From assembly GCF_000745235.1 (NCBI RefSeq), contig NZ_JQNL01000001.1, positions 2,108,001 through 2,172,000 on the forward strand: a stretch of 64,000 bases of DNA, given 5' to 3'. Shown one piece after another: positions 52,773 to 62,235 of the stretch (its first letter is position 1; each line of letters starts with the position of its first letter). Under the pieces are notes generated by a model, which made no database searches, had not been told where the DNA came from, and was given only the letters and a program-made list of their open reading frames with translations. The translations under genes and the position numbers were made by a program. This DNA is from Luteibacter mycovicinus (GTDB lineage Bacteria; Pseudomonadota; Gammaproteobacteria; Xanthomonadales; Rhodanobacteraceae).

Positions 52773-53477
52773 CTATTCCAGGCCGGCGTAGTGCGTGCGC
52801 ATGGTGTCGAGGTAAGCCCTGATGTCCCGCCCCGGTGCATCGACGAAGGTTTCTCCCGAATCCCGGCAACCCACGATGCGATCCGGGCGAAAGTTGCGGA
52901 AAGCCTGACGATGCCGGCACCAGGTGCCCAGCGTCCATGCGCCACCCCAGAACGACAGGCACAACGGTTCGACCTCACGCGTGCTCGCGCGCCCTTCCGC
53001 GTCGCTGTAGTCGAGGCAGAGCACGCGATGCGCGAGCACGGCCTCGTGCAGGCGATCGAGCATGGCCGCCACCTCGTTCTGGAACGTATCGCGCCAGATG
53101 GGGGCGAAGATGCGCGACTGTGCCGAGCGCTCGCGCAGGTCCGGGGGGAGCACGGCCTCGATCTTGATCATGGCGGCCTGCGCCTCGCGCGCCAGCCGCT
53201 CGCCGGCGAACGCGCGGACGAAGCGCGTACCGGCAACGAGTGCTTCGAGTTCGTCGGCGGAGAACATCAGCGGCGGGATGTCCGAGCCTTTGCGCAGGAC
53301 ATAGCCGACGCCGGCCTCGCCCTCGATGGGGACACCGGAAAGCTGCAGGTCCGCCACGTCGCGGTAGACCGTGCGTAGCGAGACCTCGAGTGTGGCGGCC
53401 AGCTGGCGCGCGGGCAGCGCGGTGCGCCGCCCGCGCAGGGCGTTGATGATGAGGAACAGACGGTCGGCGCGGCGCAT
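52773..53477 (-). CDS. WYL-domain HTH regulator (YafY-like)
   Basis: A 234-residue regulator with an N-terminal HTH (LFLIINALRGRRTALPARQLAATLEVSLRTVYRDVADLQ) and a WYL domain (about 130-234, CLDYSDAEGRASTREVEPL, then WTLGTWCRHRQAFRNFRPDRI). WYL domains bind nucleic acid or small ligands. It lies 69 bp downstream of the GST gene on the same strand; a link to that gene is possible but not proven. Start placed at the ATG at 53477; a GTG at 53507 is the alternative. Confidence 0.88.
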   Translation of the reverse strand: MRRADRLFLIINALRGRRTALPARQLAATLEVSLRTVYRDVADLQLSGVPIEGEAGVGYVLRKGSDIPPLMFSADELEALVAGTRFVRAFAGERLAREAQAAMIKIEAVLPPDLRERSAQSRIFAPIWRDTFQNEVAAMLDRLHEAVLAHRVLCLDYSDAEGRASTREVEPLCLSFWGGAWTLGTWCRHRQAFRNFRPDRIVGCRDSGETFVDAPGRDIRAYLDTMRTHYAGLE

Positions 53478-53546
53478 ACCCGGATCATCGCCTGCCGCGC
53501 GTGGCACGGAAAGCGGCGATGGTCATGCCCGCGCATCGTCCTGCGC

Positions 53547-54185
53547 TCAGGCGGCGGCCAGCGTCTGGGCTTTCGCCAGCGCCGCGTCCTGCGCGGCGGC
53601 GCGAACCACCGCCGGACGCGCCATCACGCGGGCCACATAGGCCTCGAAGACATCCCGACGCGGCACCAGGCCGAAACCCATCGTCCAGGTCAGCGCGCTG
53701 GCCCAGAGGATATCGGCGGCGGTGAAGCGGTCGCCGAACATCCAGGGGCCCTGCGCGAGCTGGGCCTCCAGGAGGTCCATGACGGTGTCGAAATCACCGT
53801 AGGGCGACTGCATCGCCGGCATCGGAACGTTTTTCGCCCAGCGATCGACGACGGCGGGCTCGAAGCACGAACCGTAGAAGGCGAGCCAGCGCAGATAGGG
53901 GCCGCGCAGCGCATCGTCGAACGCGGGCGCCAGTCCGGCCTCGGGATAGAGATCGGCGAGGTAGGTGAAGATCGCCGGGCGTTCAGTCACGAGACCACCG
54001 CGGTGTTCGATCGCGGGCACCTTGCCCATCGGGTTGATCTTCAGATACGCGGGAAGGCGCTGCTCACCCTCGACCAGGTTCATCACGTGCAGGTCGTACT
54101 GCGCACCCAGTTCCTCCAGCAGCATGAGGACGCTGCCCGACCGGCTGTTGGGGGCATGGTGGAAAACGACGCGACTCGGGTTCAT
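53547..54185 (-). CDS. Glutathione S-transferase
   Basis: A 212-residue GST with an N-terminal thioredoxin-like domain ([50 protein letters not shown] with the cis-Pro and Glu/Ser pocket [15 protein letters not shown]; the usual SxAI is RPAI) and an all-helical C-terminal domain ([14 protein letters not shown]). It conjugates glutathione to electrophiles or acts in stress; the substrate is unknown. Its start overlaps the stop of a small gene upstream (ATGA). Confidence 0.9.
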   Translation of the reverse strand: MNPSRVVFHHAPNSRSGSVLMLLEELGAQYDLHVMNLVEGEQRLPAYLKINPMGKVPAIEHRGGLVTERPAIFTYLADLYPEAGLAPAFDDALRGPYLRWLAFYGSCFEPAVVDRWAKNVPMPAMQSPYGDFDTVMDLLEAQLAQGPWMFGDRFTAADILWASALTWTMGFGLVPRRDVFEAYVARVMARPAVVRAAAQDAALAKAQTLAAA

Positions 54186-54439
54186 GCGGTGAAGCTTCCT
54201 TTCGGGTGGCGGAGACTGTAGGAGCGCGCCTTGCGCGCGATGCTTCCGGAGAGGGGAGCAGGGTCACGGCCGGCGCGGCCTGCGGCAGGCTTTTCGCGCG
54301 CGGGGCGCGCTCCTACGGGCGTCGGCGAGGTTGCCGGCGATCTTTCATCCGGGGTGAAACGGTATTGCCCGTCCATCAGCAGTCCCCGCTTGCCGAGCGG
54401 CGCATACAGCTCGGCGAGACGATCCAGAAATCGATTCAT
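54182..54439 (-). CDS. Small hypothetical gene running through a REP element
   Basis: An 85-residue open frame starts at an ATG with a good GGAGGGAA ribosome binding site 7 nt upstream. The first 34 residues ([19 protein letters not shown] to RFTPDERS) look like a real amphipathic peptide. The rest translates the REP palindrome (54218-54316) and is basic, low-complexity sequence. The stop overlaps the GST start in ATGA, so translation could couple. No family recognised; a repeat may have inserted in the 3' part of a formerly different gene. Confidence 0.4.
   Translation of the reverse strand: MNRFLDRLAELYAPLGKRGLLMDGQYRFTPDERSPATSPTPVGARPAREKPAAGRAGRDPAPLSGSIARKARSYSLRHPKGSFTA
54218..54316. 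repeat. REP-like palindrome with 23-bp arms
   Basis: Arms at 54218-54240 and 54294-54316 are inverted copies with two mismatches, both built on GTAGGAGCGCGCC with a GCGCGCGA tail, around a 53-nt centre. Same core, GTAGGAGC, as the repeat at 32489-32551. Confidence 0.7.
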
Positions 54440-54574
54440 GACGCGTTCCCTCCCCGGTTCGGCGGTGAAGGGACAGTCTGCGCGGGGGCTGCTGACAACG
54501 TTCTGTCAGCAGCCCTCTGGCGTCGTTCACGCCACACCCGGACAATGCATGGTTTCGCGCCTGAGTCCGTCCGA

Positions 54575-55600
54575 ATGACGAAACCGATTTCGCTGATCCA
54601 GTTCCTCATCGAAGAAAAGCGCGAGGGGCATATCAACGCCCAGCTCAGCCTGCTGATCGAGGTCGTCGCCCGCGCGTGCAAGCGCATCTCCGTCGCCACC
54701 GGCAAGGGTGCCCTCGGCGGCGTGCTCGGCAATGCGGGTTCGGACAACGTCCAGGGCGAGGCCCAGAAGAAGCTCGACGTCATCTCCAACGAGATCCTCC
54801 TCGAAGCCAACGCCTGGGGTGGTCACCTCGCGGCGTGCGCGTCCGAGGAAATGGAAGATCCGCAGCCGATTCCGGATGCCTACCCCAAGGGCAACCACCT
54901 GCTGTTGTTCGATCCGCTCGACGGCTCCTCCAACATCGACGTCAACGTCTCGGTCGGCACGATCTTCTCCGTGCTCCGCTGCCCGGATGGCGTCACCGAA
55001 CCCAAGGCGGCCGATTTCCTGCAGCCGGGGACGGAACAGGTCGCCGCCGGTTACGTGGTCTACGGCCCGTGCACCCTGCTGGTGCTGACCTTCGGTCACG
55101 GCGTGCATGAGTTCACGCTGGACCGCGAGCACGGCAGTTTCGTGCTCACCCGTCGGGGCATCACCATTCCCGCCGAAACGGCCGAGTTCGCGATCAACAT
55201 GGCGAACCAGCGCCACTGGGAAGCGCCGATGCAGCGTTACATCGGTGAACTGCTGGCAGGCTCGACCGGCCCGCGCGGGCGGGATTTCAACATGCGCTGG
55301 GTCGCCTCGATGGTCGCCGACGTGCATCGCATCATCACCCGCGGCGGTGTCTTCATCTATCCGCTGGACGCGAAGATCACCGGCCACGGTGGCACCGGCA
55401 AGCTTCGCCTGATGTACGAGGCCAACCCCATGGCGTTCATCGTCGAGCAGGCCGGCGGCGCCGCCACCACTGGCCGCGAGCGCATCATGGACCTTCAGCC
55501 CACGGCGCTTCACCAGCGTGTGCCCGTGTTTCTGGGGTCGAAGAACGAAGTCGACGTGGCGACCCGCTACCACCTCGACGCGGACCACACCCGCGACTGA
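54575..55600 (+). CDS. fbp: Fructose-1,6-bisphosphatase, class 1
   Basis: A 341-residue gluconeogenic enzyme that hydrolyses fructose-1,6-bisphosphate to fructose-6-phosphate. Metal-site motifs are ASEEME and [21 protein letters not shown]; the substrate loop is [27 protein letters not shown], with FIYPLDAK and GSKNEV also typical. Length is normal for FBPase I. An in-frame ATG at 54545 is an alternative start; neither has a strong Shine-Dalgarno sequence. A terminator lies 8 bp after the stop. Confidence 0.96.
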   Translation: MTKPISLIQFLIEEKREGHINAQLSLLIEVVARACKRISVATGKGALGGVLGNAGSDNVQGEAQKKLDVISNEILLEANAWGGHLAACASEEMEDPQPIPDAYPKGNHLLLFDPLDGSSNIDVNVSVGTIFSVLRCPDGVTEPKAADFLQPGTEQVAAGYVVYGPCTLLVLTFGHGVHEFTLDREHGSFVLTRRGITIPAETAEFAINMANQRHWEAPMQRYIGELLAGSTGPRGRDFNMRWVASMVADVHRIITRGGVFIYPLDAKITGHGGTGKLRLMYEANPMAFIVEQAGGAATTGRERIMDLQPTALHQRVPVFLGSKNEVDVATRYHLDADHTRD

Positions 55601-55607
55601 TCGACCG

Positions 55608-55637
55608 CCGGGCGTCGCACACGCGCTGCCCGGTTTT
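55608..55637 (+). terminator. Probable terminator of fbp
   Basis: CCGGGC (55608-55613) pairs with GCCCGG (55628-55633) and is followed by TTTT. The stem is short, with inner GCG pairing possible, so strength is moderate. Confidence 0.55.
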
Positions 55638-55709
55638 AGCCATCCGTCCGTCATCCGGCCGCCGCCAGCGTGCCCGATGATCCGCCTGCCCTTCTTACGG
55701 TTTTCTTCC

Positions 55710-56633
55710 ATGACGCTCCGCCGCGCCCGCTCCTGGCTTCCGCTCGTGCTCGCGACCCTGCTCACCGGTTGCTTCGGTGGAACCAGGCCGGATCAGCGCC
55801 CGGATACCGCCGTGCCGGTACTCGCGGCCAAGCCGCGTATCGGACTGGCGCTGGGCGGCGGCGCGGCCAAGGGCTTCGCCCATATCGGGGTCATCAAGAT
55901 GCTGGAGGCCAGCGGCATTCATGCCGACGTCGTCTCCGGTACCAGCGCCGGCAGCGTGGTCGGCGTGCTGTATGCCTCCGGCATGGATGCCTTCCAGTTG
56001 CAGGAGCAGGCCTTTGCGCTCGATGAGGGCAAGATCCGCGACGTTCGCTTCTTTTCAGGTGGCCTCGTGCAAGGCCAGAAGCTGCAGGACTACGTCAACG
56101 AACTCCTGAAGAACACACCGATCGAGAAGTTGCATACGCCATTCGCGGCGGTGGCCACCCAGCTGGAGAACGGCGACCGCGCCATCTTCATTCGCGGCAA
56201 TGCGGGCCAGGCCGTGCGTGCATCCAGCAGCATCCCCGGCGTGTTCGAACCGGTGGACATCAACGGCAAGCATTTCGTGGACGGCGGTGTCGTCAGCCCC
56301 GTGCCGGTGGACGCGGCGCGCCAGCTCGGTGCGGACATCGTCATCGCCGTGGATATCTCGGCGCGCCCCGATGGCACCAATCCCGACAGCATGGTCGGCA
56401 TCGTCGGCCAGTCCATCACGATCATGGGACGTCGCCTGGCGGAGCAGGAACTCGGCCGTGCCGACATCGTGATCCGGCCGAAGGTCGGTCAGATCGGACC
56501 GACCGACTTCGATCAGAAAAACGTGGCGATCCTCGAAGGCGAGCGGGCCGCACTGGCCGCCATTCCCGCGATCAGGGCGAAGATCGCCGAGAAGACGGCC
56601 GCCATGGGCAGGCCGCCCGTCCCGGCGCGCTGA
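55710..56633 (+). CDS. Patatin-like phospholipase, lipoprotein (RssA-like)
   Basis: A 307-residue patatin-family lipase. A lipoprotein signal (LPLVLATLLTGCFGG) anchors it in the envelope. The oxyanion loop is LALGGGAAKGFAH, the nucleophile motif VSGTSAGSVVG, and the catalytic Asp is in FVDGGVVSPVPV. The middle part VRASSSIPGVFEPV is typical of RssA/YchK proteins. I start at 55710 so that the lipobox is at residue 21; an ATG at 55677 is also in frame. Its stop adjoins the convergent TetR gene stop with no gap. Confidence 0.9.
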   Translation: MTLRRARSWLPLVLATLLTGCFGGTRPDQRPDTAVPVLAAKPRIGLALGGGAAKGFAHIGVIKMLEASGIHADVVSGTSAGSVVGVLYASGMDAFQLQEQAFALDEGKIRDVRFFSGGLVQGQKLQDYVNELLKNTPIEKLHTPFAAVATQLENGDRAIFIRGNAGQAVRASSSIPGVFEPVDINGKHFVDGGVVSPVPVDAARQLGADIVIAVDISARPDGTNPDSMVGIVGQSITIMGRRLAEQELGRADIVIRPKVGQIGPTDFDQKNVAILEGERAALAAIPAIRAKIAEKTAAMGRPPVPAR

Positions 56634-57218
56634 TCAACCCGCGTCGATCAACGCCAGCGCCGCCTGACGGCCCAGCGTAAGCACCTCGTCCGACAGTCCC
56701 TGTTCCGCCACGGCGCGCGAGAGGGACATCGAACCCACCATCGATGCGAACACCGACATGGCCAGCGTGCGACGGCGTTTGCCACGCACCGACGCCGGCA
56801 GGGTCGACGCGATCAGCTCGACCATCTCGGCATAGCCTTCCGAAAACGCCGCGCGGGTCTCTTCCGGACGGCGGCCCATCTCGGCCGCCAGTGCGGCCGC
56901 CACGCAGCCCGATGCCGGATGATCGCGGTGATCCGCCGACAGATAGGTGTTGACCATCGCACGATGCGGCTCCGAACGTGAGCCCGCGACACGCACGGCC
57001 ATCCGGTCTTTTGCCGACGTCGCAGCCGATGCCACGCTGTCGCGCACCAGGTCTTCCTTCGAACCGAAATGGTTGTAGAACCCCCCCTGGGTCAGCCCGA
57101 CGTCGCTCATCAGGCTCACCACGCCGACGGCGTCGATGCCGTCCGCGCGAAACCGTTCAGAAGCCGCTTCGACGATCTTCTGCCGAGTCTGCTCCTTGTG
57201 ACCTTTCTCATAACGCAT
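56634..57218 (-). CDS. TetR-family transcriptional regulator
   Basis: A 194-residue repressor. The HTH is KIVEAASERFRADGIDAVGVVSLMSDVGLTQGGFYNHFGSKEDLV; the C-terminal half has the TetR_C motif with HPASGCVAAALAAEMGRRPEETR. The Cys could act as a redox or electrophile sensor, but this is speculation. It is divergent from the glutathione peroxidase gene, with a near-palindrome at 57268-57283 between them. Confidence 0.9.
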   Translation of the reverse strand: MRYEKGHKEQTRQKIVEAASERFRADGIDAVGVVSLMSDVGLTQGGFYNHFGSKEDLVRDSVASAATSAKDRMAVRVAGSRSEPHRAMVNTYLSADHRDHPASGCVAAALAAEMGRRPEETRAAFSEGYAEMVELIASTLPASVRGKRRRTLAMSVFASMVGSMSLSRAVAEQGLSDEVLTLGRQAALALIDAG

Positions 57219-57267
57219 TGCTTTCGCTCCCCTGGGGATCGATTCCCCTGCCCTGGGCCGATTCTAG

Positions 57268-57283
57268 CAATGCTTGCATATTG
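57268..57283. promoter_or_regulatory. Near-palindrome between TetR and gpx genes
   Basis: CAATGCTTGCATATTG is an imperfect palindrome with ATGC-TT-GCAT at its centre, 50 bp upstream of the TetR start. It is the best operator candidate for autorepression. It is 100 bp from the peroxidase start, so control of that gene is possible. Confidence 0.4.
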
Positions 57284-57382
57284 AAATGTCGAACGTCATG
57301 GGGATCACATCGTCGCGACGTTCAAGGCACTGCGTGTTGGCCTATGCTTGGCGTATTTCCGTCACGCCAACGAGGATCCCAC

Positions 57383-57937
57383 ATGAGCCAGGCCCATCTG
57401 TACGACATCGCCGTGAAGCAGATCGACGGTGTTTCCACCACGCTCGACACCTGGCGCGGCGACGTGCTGCTGGTGGTCAACGTCGCCTCGAAGTGCGGGC
57501 TGACGCCGCAGTACGAAGGCCTCGAGGCGCTCTACCAGCGCTGGCGCGACAAGGGCTTCACCATCCTCGGCTTTCCCGCCAACGACTTTCTCGCGCAGGA
57601 GCCCGGCAGCGACGACGACATCAAGTCGTTCTGCTCGACGACGTTCGACGTGCAGTTCCCGCTGTTCTCCAAGATTCCGGTGGTCGGTCCGCAGCGCCAC
57701 CCGCTGTACAGCGCGCTGATCGAAGCGCAGCCCGAACGCATCGGTGAAGGCCCGATGCGTGATCGCCTGCAGGGTCATGGCATTCCGACCAACGAGGCGC
57801 CGGAGGTACTCTGGAACTTCGAGAAGTTCGTCGTGAACCGCCGCGGTGAAGTGATCGCACGCTTCGCGCCGGACGTCGAAGCGAGCGATGCACGCCTGCA
57901 GGCGGTGCTCGAGAAGGCACTGGCCGAGAAAGCCTGA
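57383..57937 (+). CDS. Glutathione peroxidase-family protein
   Basis: A 184-residue thiol peroxidase of the GPx family that reduces hydroperoxides. The peroxidatic Cys is Cys38 in NVASKCGLTPQYEGLEALY. The second motif is GFPANDFLAQEPG, where most family members have GFPCNQF; so the Cys is Ala and the catalytic Gln is Asp. The Trp motif WNFEKFVVNRRGEV is intact. A different resolving Cys is available at IKSFCSTTF. GAGG precedes the start. Chosen start 57383. Confidence 0.93.
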   Translation: MSQAHLYDIAVKQIDGVSTTLDTWRGDVLLVVNVASKCGLTPQYEGLEALYQRWRDKGFTILGFPANDFLAQEPGSDDDIKSFCSTTFDVQFPLFSKIPVVGPQRHPLYSALIEAQPERIGEGPMRDRLQGHGIPTNEAPEVLWNFEKFVVNRRGEVIARFAPDVEASDARLQAVLEKALAEKA

Positions 57938-57957
57938 GTCGCCTGGAGGCGCCGGGC

Positions 57958-59262
57958 CTAAAGTGCCCGGCGTCTGGCGACGTCCTCCGCGGTCACCTGA
58001 CCCTGTTTTCCGCCGAAATGACGGATGACGTAGTTGGCCAGGGCGGCTACCTCCGGATCGCTGTACGCGTGACCGAAGGCCGGCATGTAGACATCCGTTT
58101 CGCCGATCCGCATCGTCACGCCGTGCAGGATCGCCTGGGTGACGTTCCGCCCGCTGGGGTCATTGACGCCACGCGTACCGACGAGGCTGGCGTACGACGT
58201 CTGCTGTCCGGCGCCATTCCATTGATGGCAGCTGGCACACGCACCTTCGAACAGGCGCAGACCGTCCGCGTCGGCCGTTTCATCGTCTCCGCCAGGCGCG
58301 GCCGCACTGGACGCGAGTACGGCTTTGGGCGACGGGTCGACGACCACCGGGTCATCGCCCTCGCGCGCAGGCACCGTGCGCAGCCAGGCGACGAGCGCCG
58401 CCGTGTCTTCCGGTTTCAGGAACTGCAGGCTGTGCGCGACCGCCTCGCCCATCGGCCCCATGGCCGACGCATGGCCATCCGCGTGGCCGGTACGCAGATA
58501 CTGCGTCAGCGCCTCGTCGCTCCACTTGCCGATGCCGTGCGTGGCGTCCGAGGTGATGTTCCACGCGCGCCAGCCTTGCAGTTCCGCACCAGCCAGCGAC
58601 TCGCCATGCTTCAGCCCGAAACCGACGTTACGTGGCGTATGGCATTCCGCGCAGTGACCGAGCGGTCCGGCGAGATAGGCACCCGCGTTCCACGCCGGCG
58701 ATCGCGAGGGATCGTTCTCGAAGCGTTCGCTGCGGAAGAACGCGGCATTCCAGAAACCCATCGCCCAGCGCTGGTTGAACGGAAAGCCGAGATCATTCGG
58801 ACGTTCCGGCTGGCGCACCCTGGGCAAGGTGAACAGGTAGGCCTTGATCGCCAGCACATCGGCACGGCTCAGCTGCGTGTACGCGGTGTACGGGAAGGCG
58901 GGATAGAGATGCTTGCCGTCCTTGCGTATGCCCTCGCGGACCGCACGCACGAAGTCGTCGTCGCTCCAGCCGCCGATGCCTGTCTCGACGTCGGCGGTGA
59001 TGTTGGAAGAGTAGATCGTGCCGAACGGCAGCTTGAAGGGCAGGCCTCCCGCGAAGGGTTTACCGGTTTCCGGCACCGTATGACAGGCGATGCAATCGGC
59101 CGCGCGCGCCAGATACTCGCCGCGTGCGACGGGATCGGCGTTCAAGGGCGCACCGGCGAGCACCGGAGCGGTGCCATCGGCCGGATCGGTGCGATTGAGC
59201 GCGACATAGGCCACCGCTCCGATGATCAGGACGACGACGATCAGCAGAAAGAAGCGCTTCAT
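57958..59262 (-). CDS. Triheme cytochrome c subunit of the oxidoreductase operon
   Basis: A 434-residue membrane-anchored cytochrome c with one N-terminal membrane segment (FFLLIVVVLIIGAVAYVAL) and three heme sites: CIACH, CAECH and CASCH. This is the alcohol/gluconate dehydrogenase cytochrome layout. It passes electrons from the molybdenum enzyme encoded upstream to the respiratory chain. It overlaps the large-subunit gene by 4 bp and ends the operon. Confidence 0.93.
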   Translation of the reverse strand: MKRFFLLIVVVLIIGAVAYVALNRTDPADGTAPVLAGAPLNADPVARGEYLARAADCIACHTVPETGKPFAGGLPFKLPFGTIYSSNITADVETGIGGWSDDDFVRAVREGIRKDGKHLYPAFPYTAYTQLSRADVLAIKAYLFTLPRVRQPERPNDLGFPFNQRWAMGFWNAAFFRSERFENDPSRSPAWNAGAYLAGPLGHCAECHTPRNVGFGLKHGESLAGAELQGWRAWNITSDATHGIGKWSDEALTQYLRTGHADGHASAMGPMGEAVAHSLQFLKPEDTAALVAWLRTVPAREGDDPVVVDPSPKAVLASSAAAPGGDDETADADGLRLFEGACASCHQWNGAGQQTSYASLVGTRGVNDPSGRNVTQAILHGVTMRIGETDVYMPAFGHAYSDPEVAALANYVIRHFGGKQGQVTAEDVARRRAL

Positions 59263-61532
59263 GCGACGCCCTCCTTGCCGGTTCCCGCATCCGCGACACG
59301 TTTGAGCGCATCCGCCGATGCGGCGAGCGAGGTGCGCGAGACCGGCAACTCCGTCAGACGCACGCCGGTGGCAGCGAAGATCGCGTTGGCCAGGGCCGGC
59401 GCGGCGATCGCCGTACCGACTTCGCCCAGTCCTCCCGGCGACTCCCCGCTGGCGACCGTATAGACCTCGACGTTCGGTACTTCGTTGATGCGCAGCGTGC
59501 GGTAGTCGTGAAAGTTGCTCTGCTCGATCATGCCGTCTTTGAGGGTGATGCCGTTGAACAGGGCGGCGCTGAGGCCGAACAACAGACCACCCTGCACCTG
59601 CGCCTGCACGGAACTCGGATTGATGGCGATACCCACGTCGACGGCGACCACGGCGCGTCGCAGGTGGACCTGGCCCTGTGCCGTCACCTCGACCTCGACG
59701 ATCGCGCAGACGTGGCTACCGAACGGCGACGCCACAGCGATACCGCGTCCGACCCGCGCCGGTAACGGCTGGCCGCCCCAGCCGATCTTCCCGGCGGCGA
59801 GATCCAGCACGCCCAGCGGCCGTGAACCGGGCTTCATCAGCGAACGCCGGTACGCCAGCGGGTCCTTGCCCGAGGTGTGAGCGAGCTGATCGATGAAGCT
59901 CTCGACGATGAAAAGGTTGTGCGTCGGACCGACGCCACGCCACCAGCCGACGACGAGCCCGGGCGGCATGTCGTGGCGGACCCACTCGACGAGCACGTTG
60001 TCCATCTCGTAAGGCAGATCGGCCGCGGACTCGATGGCGTCGCTGTCCATGCCGTCCTTGCCCATGCCACCGGGCGCCCAGCGCCCAAGTACCGTGCCAC
60101 TGGTGATGCGATGCTTCCACGAGGTCGGGCGGCCATCGCCATCCAGCGTGGCCGAGATGCGGTCGAAGTACAGCGGCCGCACGCGGTCATGACGGATGTC
60201 TTCCTCGCGACTCCAGATGACCTTGAGCGGGTAGGCCACCTGCTTCGCGAAGGCCACGGCCTGTTCTACCTGGTCGGTTTCGAGGCGACGGCCGAAACCG
60301 CCGCCGAGGTACTGGTTGTTCACCGTCACCGCGTCGAGCGGGATGCCGCAGATGCGCGCGGCTTCCTTCTGCGCGCGCGTCGGAACCTGTGTGCCCGTCC
60401 AGATCTCGCACTTGCCGGGCGTGACGTGCACGGTGGCGTTGAGCGGCTCCATCGGCGCGTGCGCCAGCATGGGCGATACGAAGGTCATCTCCACCGCCTT
60501 GCCACCCGCGCCCGCCTCGCCCTTCGGCTTGCGCCCGACCAGGGCGGGGCCTTTGCGCGAGCTTTCCTGCAAGGCGGCGATGAGCGTGGCGGTATCGAGT
60601 TTCTCGTTGACGCCGTGGCGCCATTCGATCGTGAGTTCCTGGAGGCCACGATGTGCGGCCCAGTAGTGCTCACCCACCACGGCCACGGCATCGGCCAGCC
60701 TGATCACATCGATGACCCCGGGCACGGCGCGTGCCTTCGTCTCATCGACGGCACCGAGCGTACCGGCGAGTTCCGGGCTGGTACGTACGGCGGCATATTT
60801 CATGCCCGGCACTTTGACGTCGATGCCGAACTGCGTACCGCCGTTCACCTTATCCGGCGAGTCCACGCGACGCAGCGGCTTGCCGATCACGGTGAAGTCT
60901 TTGGGGTCTTTCAGTGTGACGGTCGCTGGCTGCGGCAGTTTGCCGGCGGCTTCCGCCACCGCCGCGAATCCGAGGGTGCGACCCGACGGCACGTGCGTGA
61001 TGGTGGCGCGGGCCACCGAACAGCTGGCCGCATCCACGTGCCACTGCGCCGCGGCGGCGGCTACAAGCATCTCGCGCGCCACCGCACCCGCTTCGCGCAA
61101 CGACTGCCACTGTCCGCGCGTGCTCGTGGAGCCGCCGGTGATCTGGCCGCCCCCAAGCAAGACCTGACCGTACAGCGCATCACTGGGAATCGAATGTTCG
61201 ACGGTGATCTGATCCAGGCCGACGCCGAGCTCCTCGGCGAGCATCATCGAAATGCCCGTGTAGATCGCCTGCCCCATTTCGACCGTGGGCATGACGAGGC
61301 GGATGCGCCCATCGGCGTCGATCCGGATGAACGCGTTGGGTGCGAACGTCGGATGGCCATCGGCCGCGGCCGCCGCGTCATCCGCCGGTTGGCGTCGGGG
61401 ATTCATCTGCGCGACCGCGGGACCGAGCCCGGCCGTCCACAGGAAGGCCACGGCGAGACCACCGCCTGCGAGCTTCAGCGCCGAGCGGCGCCGCGGATCG
61501 ATCCCGTGCTCGTCGTGAGGGGAGGCAGTCAT
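59259..61532 (-). CDS. Molybdopterin-binding large subunit (IorB/aldehyde oxidase-like), Tat-exported
   Basis: A 757-residue molybdenum hydroxylase subunit of the xanthine oxidase family, similar to isoquinoline 1-oxidoreductase beta subunit and periplasmic aldehyde dehydrogenases. The Tat signal is [21 protein letters not shown]. Molybdopterin-site motifs include [29 protein letters not shown] and [17 protein letters not shown]; the catalytic Glu lies in [17 protein letters not shown]. The start at 61532 overlaps the small-subunit stop in ATGA. Substrate is probably an aldehyde or N-heterocycle. Confidence 0.93.
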   Translation of the reverse strand: MTASPHDEHGIDPRRRSALKLAGGGLAVAFLWTAGLGPAVAQMNPRRQPADDAAAAADGHPTFAPNAFIRIDADGRIRLVMPTVEMGQAIYTGISMMLAEELGVGLDQITVEHSIPSDALYGQVLLGGGQITGGSTSTRGQWQSLREAGAVAREMLVAAAAAQWHVDAASCSVARATITHVPSGRTLGFAAVAEAAGKLPQPATVTLKDPKDFTVIGKPLRRVDSPDKVNGGTQFGIDVKVPGMKYAAVRTSPELAGTLGAVDETKARAVPGVIDVIRLADAVAVVGEHYWAAHRGLQELTIEWRHGVNEKLDTATLIAALQESSRKGPALVGRKPKGEAGAGGKAVEMTFVSPMLAHAPMEPLNATVHVTPGKCEIWTGTQVPTRAQKEAARICGIPLDAVTVNNQYLGGGFGRRLETDQVEQAVAFAKQVAYPLKVIWSREEDIRHDRVRPLYFDRISATLDGDGRPTSWKHRITSGTVLGRWAPGGMGKDGMDSDAIESAADLPYEMDNVLVEWVRHDMPPGLVVGWWRGVGPTHNLFIVESFIDQLAHTSGKDPLAYRRSLMKPGSRPLGVLDLAAGKIGWGGQPLPARVGRGIAVASPFGSHVCAIVEVEVTAQGQVHLRRAVVAVDVGIAINPSSVQAQVQGGLLFGLSAALFNGITLKDGMIEQSNFHDYRTLRINEVPNVEVYTVASGESPGGLGEVGTAIAAPALANAIFAATGVRLTELPVSRTSLAASADALKRVADAGTGKEGVA

Positions 61533-62023
61533 GGCGTACTCCCGTCGACGATGACCTGCAACCCTTGCGGCAGTCCCGTCGCCGCCTGCTTGATGGCCTC
61601 GCGGATGCGCACGTACGTGCCGCACCGGCAGATATTGCCGGCCATCGCAGCATCGATGTCGCGATCGCTGGGGTTCGGTGTGCGCGCGAGCAACGCCGCG
61701 GCGGACATGATCTGTCCGGACTGGCAGTAACCGCATTGCACGACGTCGACCGCCAGCCAGGCCTGCTGCACCTTCGCGCCTTCGGGTGTCGCGCCGATCG
61801 CCTCGATCGTCGTGACGGCGCGGTCGCCCACGGCCGACACGGGCATCTGGCAGGAGCGGACCGGCTGCCCATCGAGGTGCACCGTGCACGCGCCGCACTG
61901 CGCGATGCCGCAACCGAACTTCGTGCCGGTCAGTCCCACCACGTCGCGCAGCACCCAGAGCAACGGCATATCGGGTGGCACGTCGGCCTGCCGATCCTCA
62001 CCATTCACGCGCAGCGTGTACAT
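61529..62023 (-). CDS. 2Fe-2S small subunit (IorA-like) of the molybdenum oxidoreductase
   Basis: A 164-residue iron-sulphur subunit. The plant-type cluster is bound by Cys in [20 protein letters not shown] (and the Cys of RSCQ); the second cluster by QCGYCQSGQ and GNICRCGTY. It accepts electrons from the molybdenum centre. AAGGGGAC precedes the ATG at 62023. It has no signal of its own, so it must be exported together with the Tat-borne large subunit. First gene of the operon. Confidence 0.94.
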   Translation of the reverse strand: MYTLRVNGEDRQADVPPDMPLLWVLRDVVGLTGTKFGCGIAQCGACTVHLDGQPVRSCQMPVSAVGDRAVTTIEAIGATPEGAKVQQAWLAVDVVQCGYCQSGQIMSAAALLARTPNPSDRDIDAAMAGNICRCGTYVRIREAIKQAATGLPQGLQVIVDGSTP

Positions 62024-62235
62024 GTCCCCTTCCCCTCGGCTGGGTGGACGCTCGCGTCCACTGGCTTGATCAGATGTCGGGCGACAGATTACGCCGAATC
62101 GGGAGCCGTGCATTCCGCGAGAGGAGGTGTTTTTGCAGAAACTTCTTGCGGCGTGACGGGGGACCGGCACATCGCGCCCGTTATGTGCCGCGCTTTATGC
62201 CGACTCCATCGGCCGGTCCCGGCCAAGCCGCTGCG

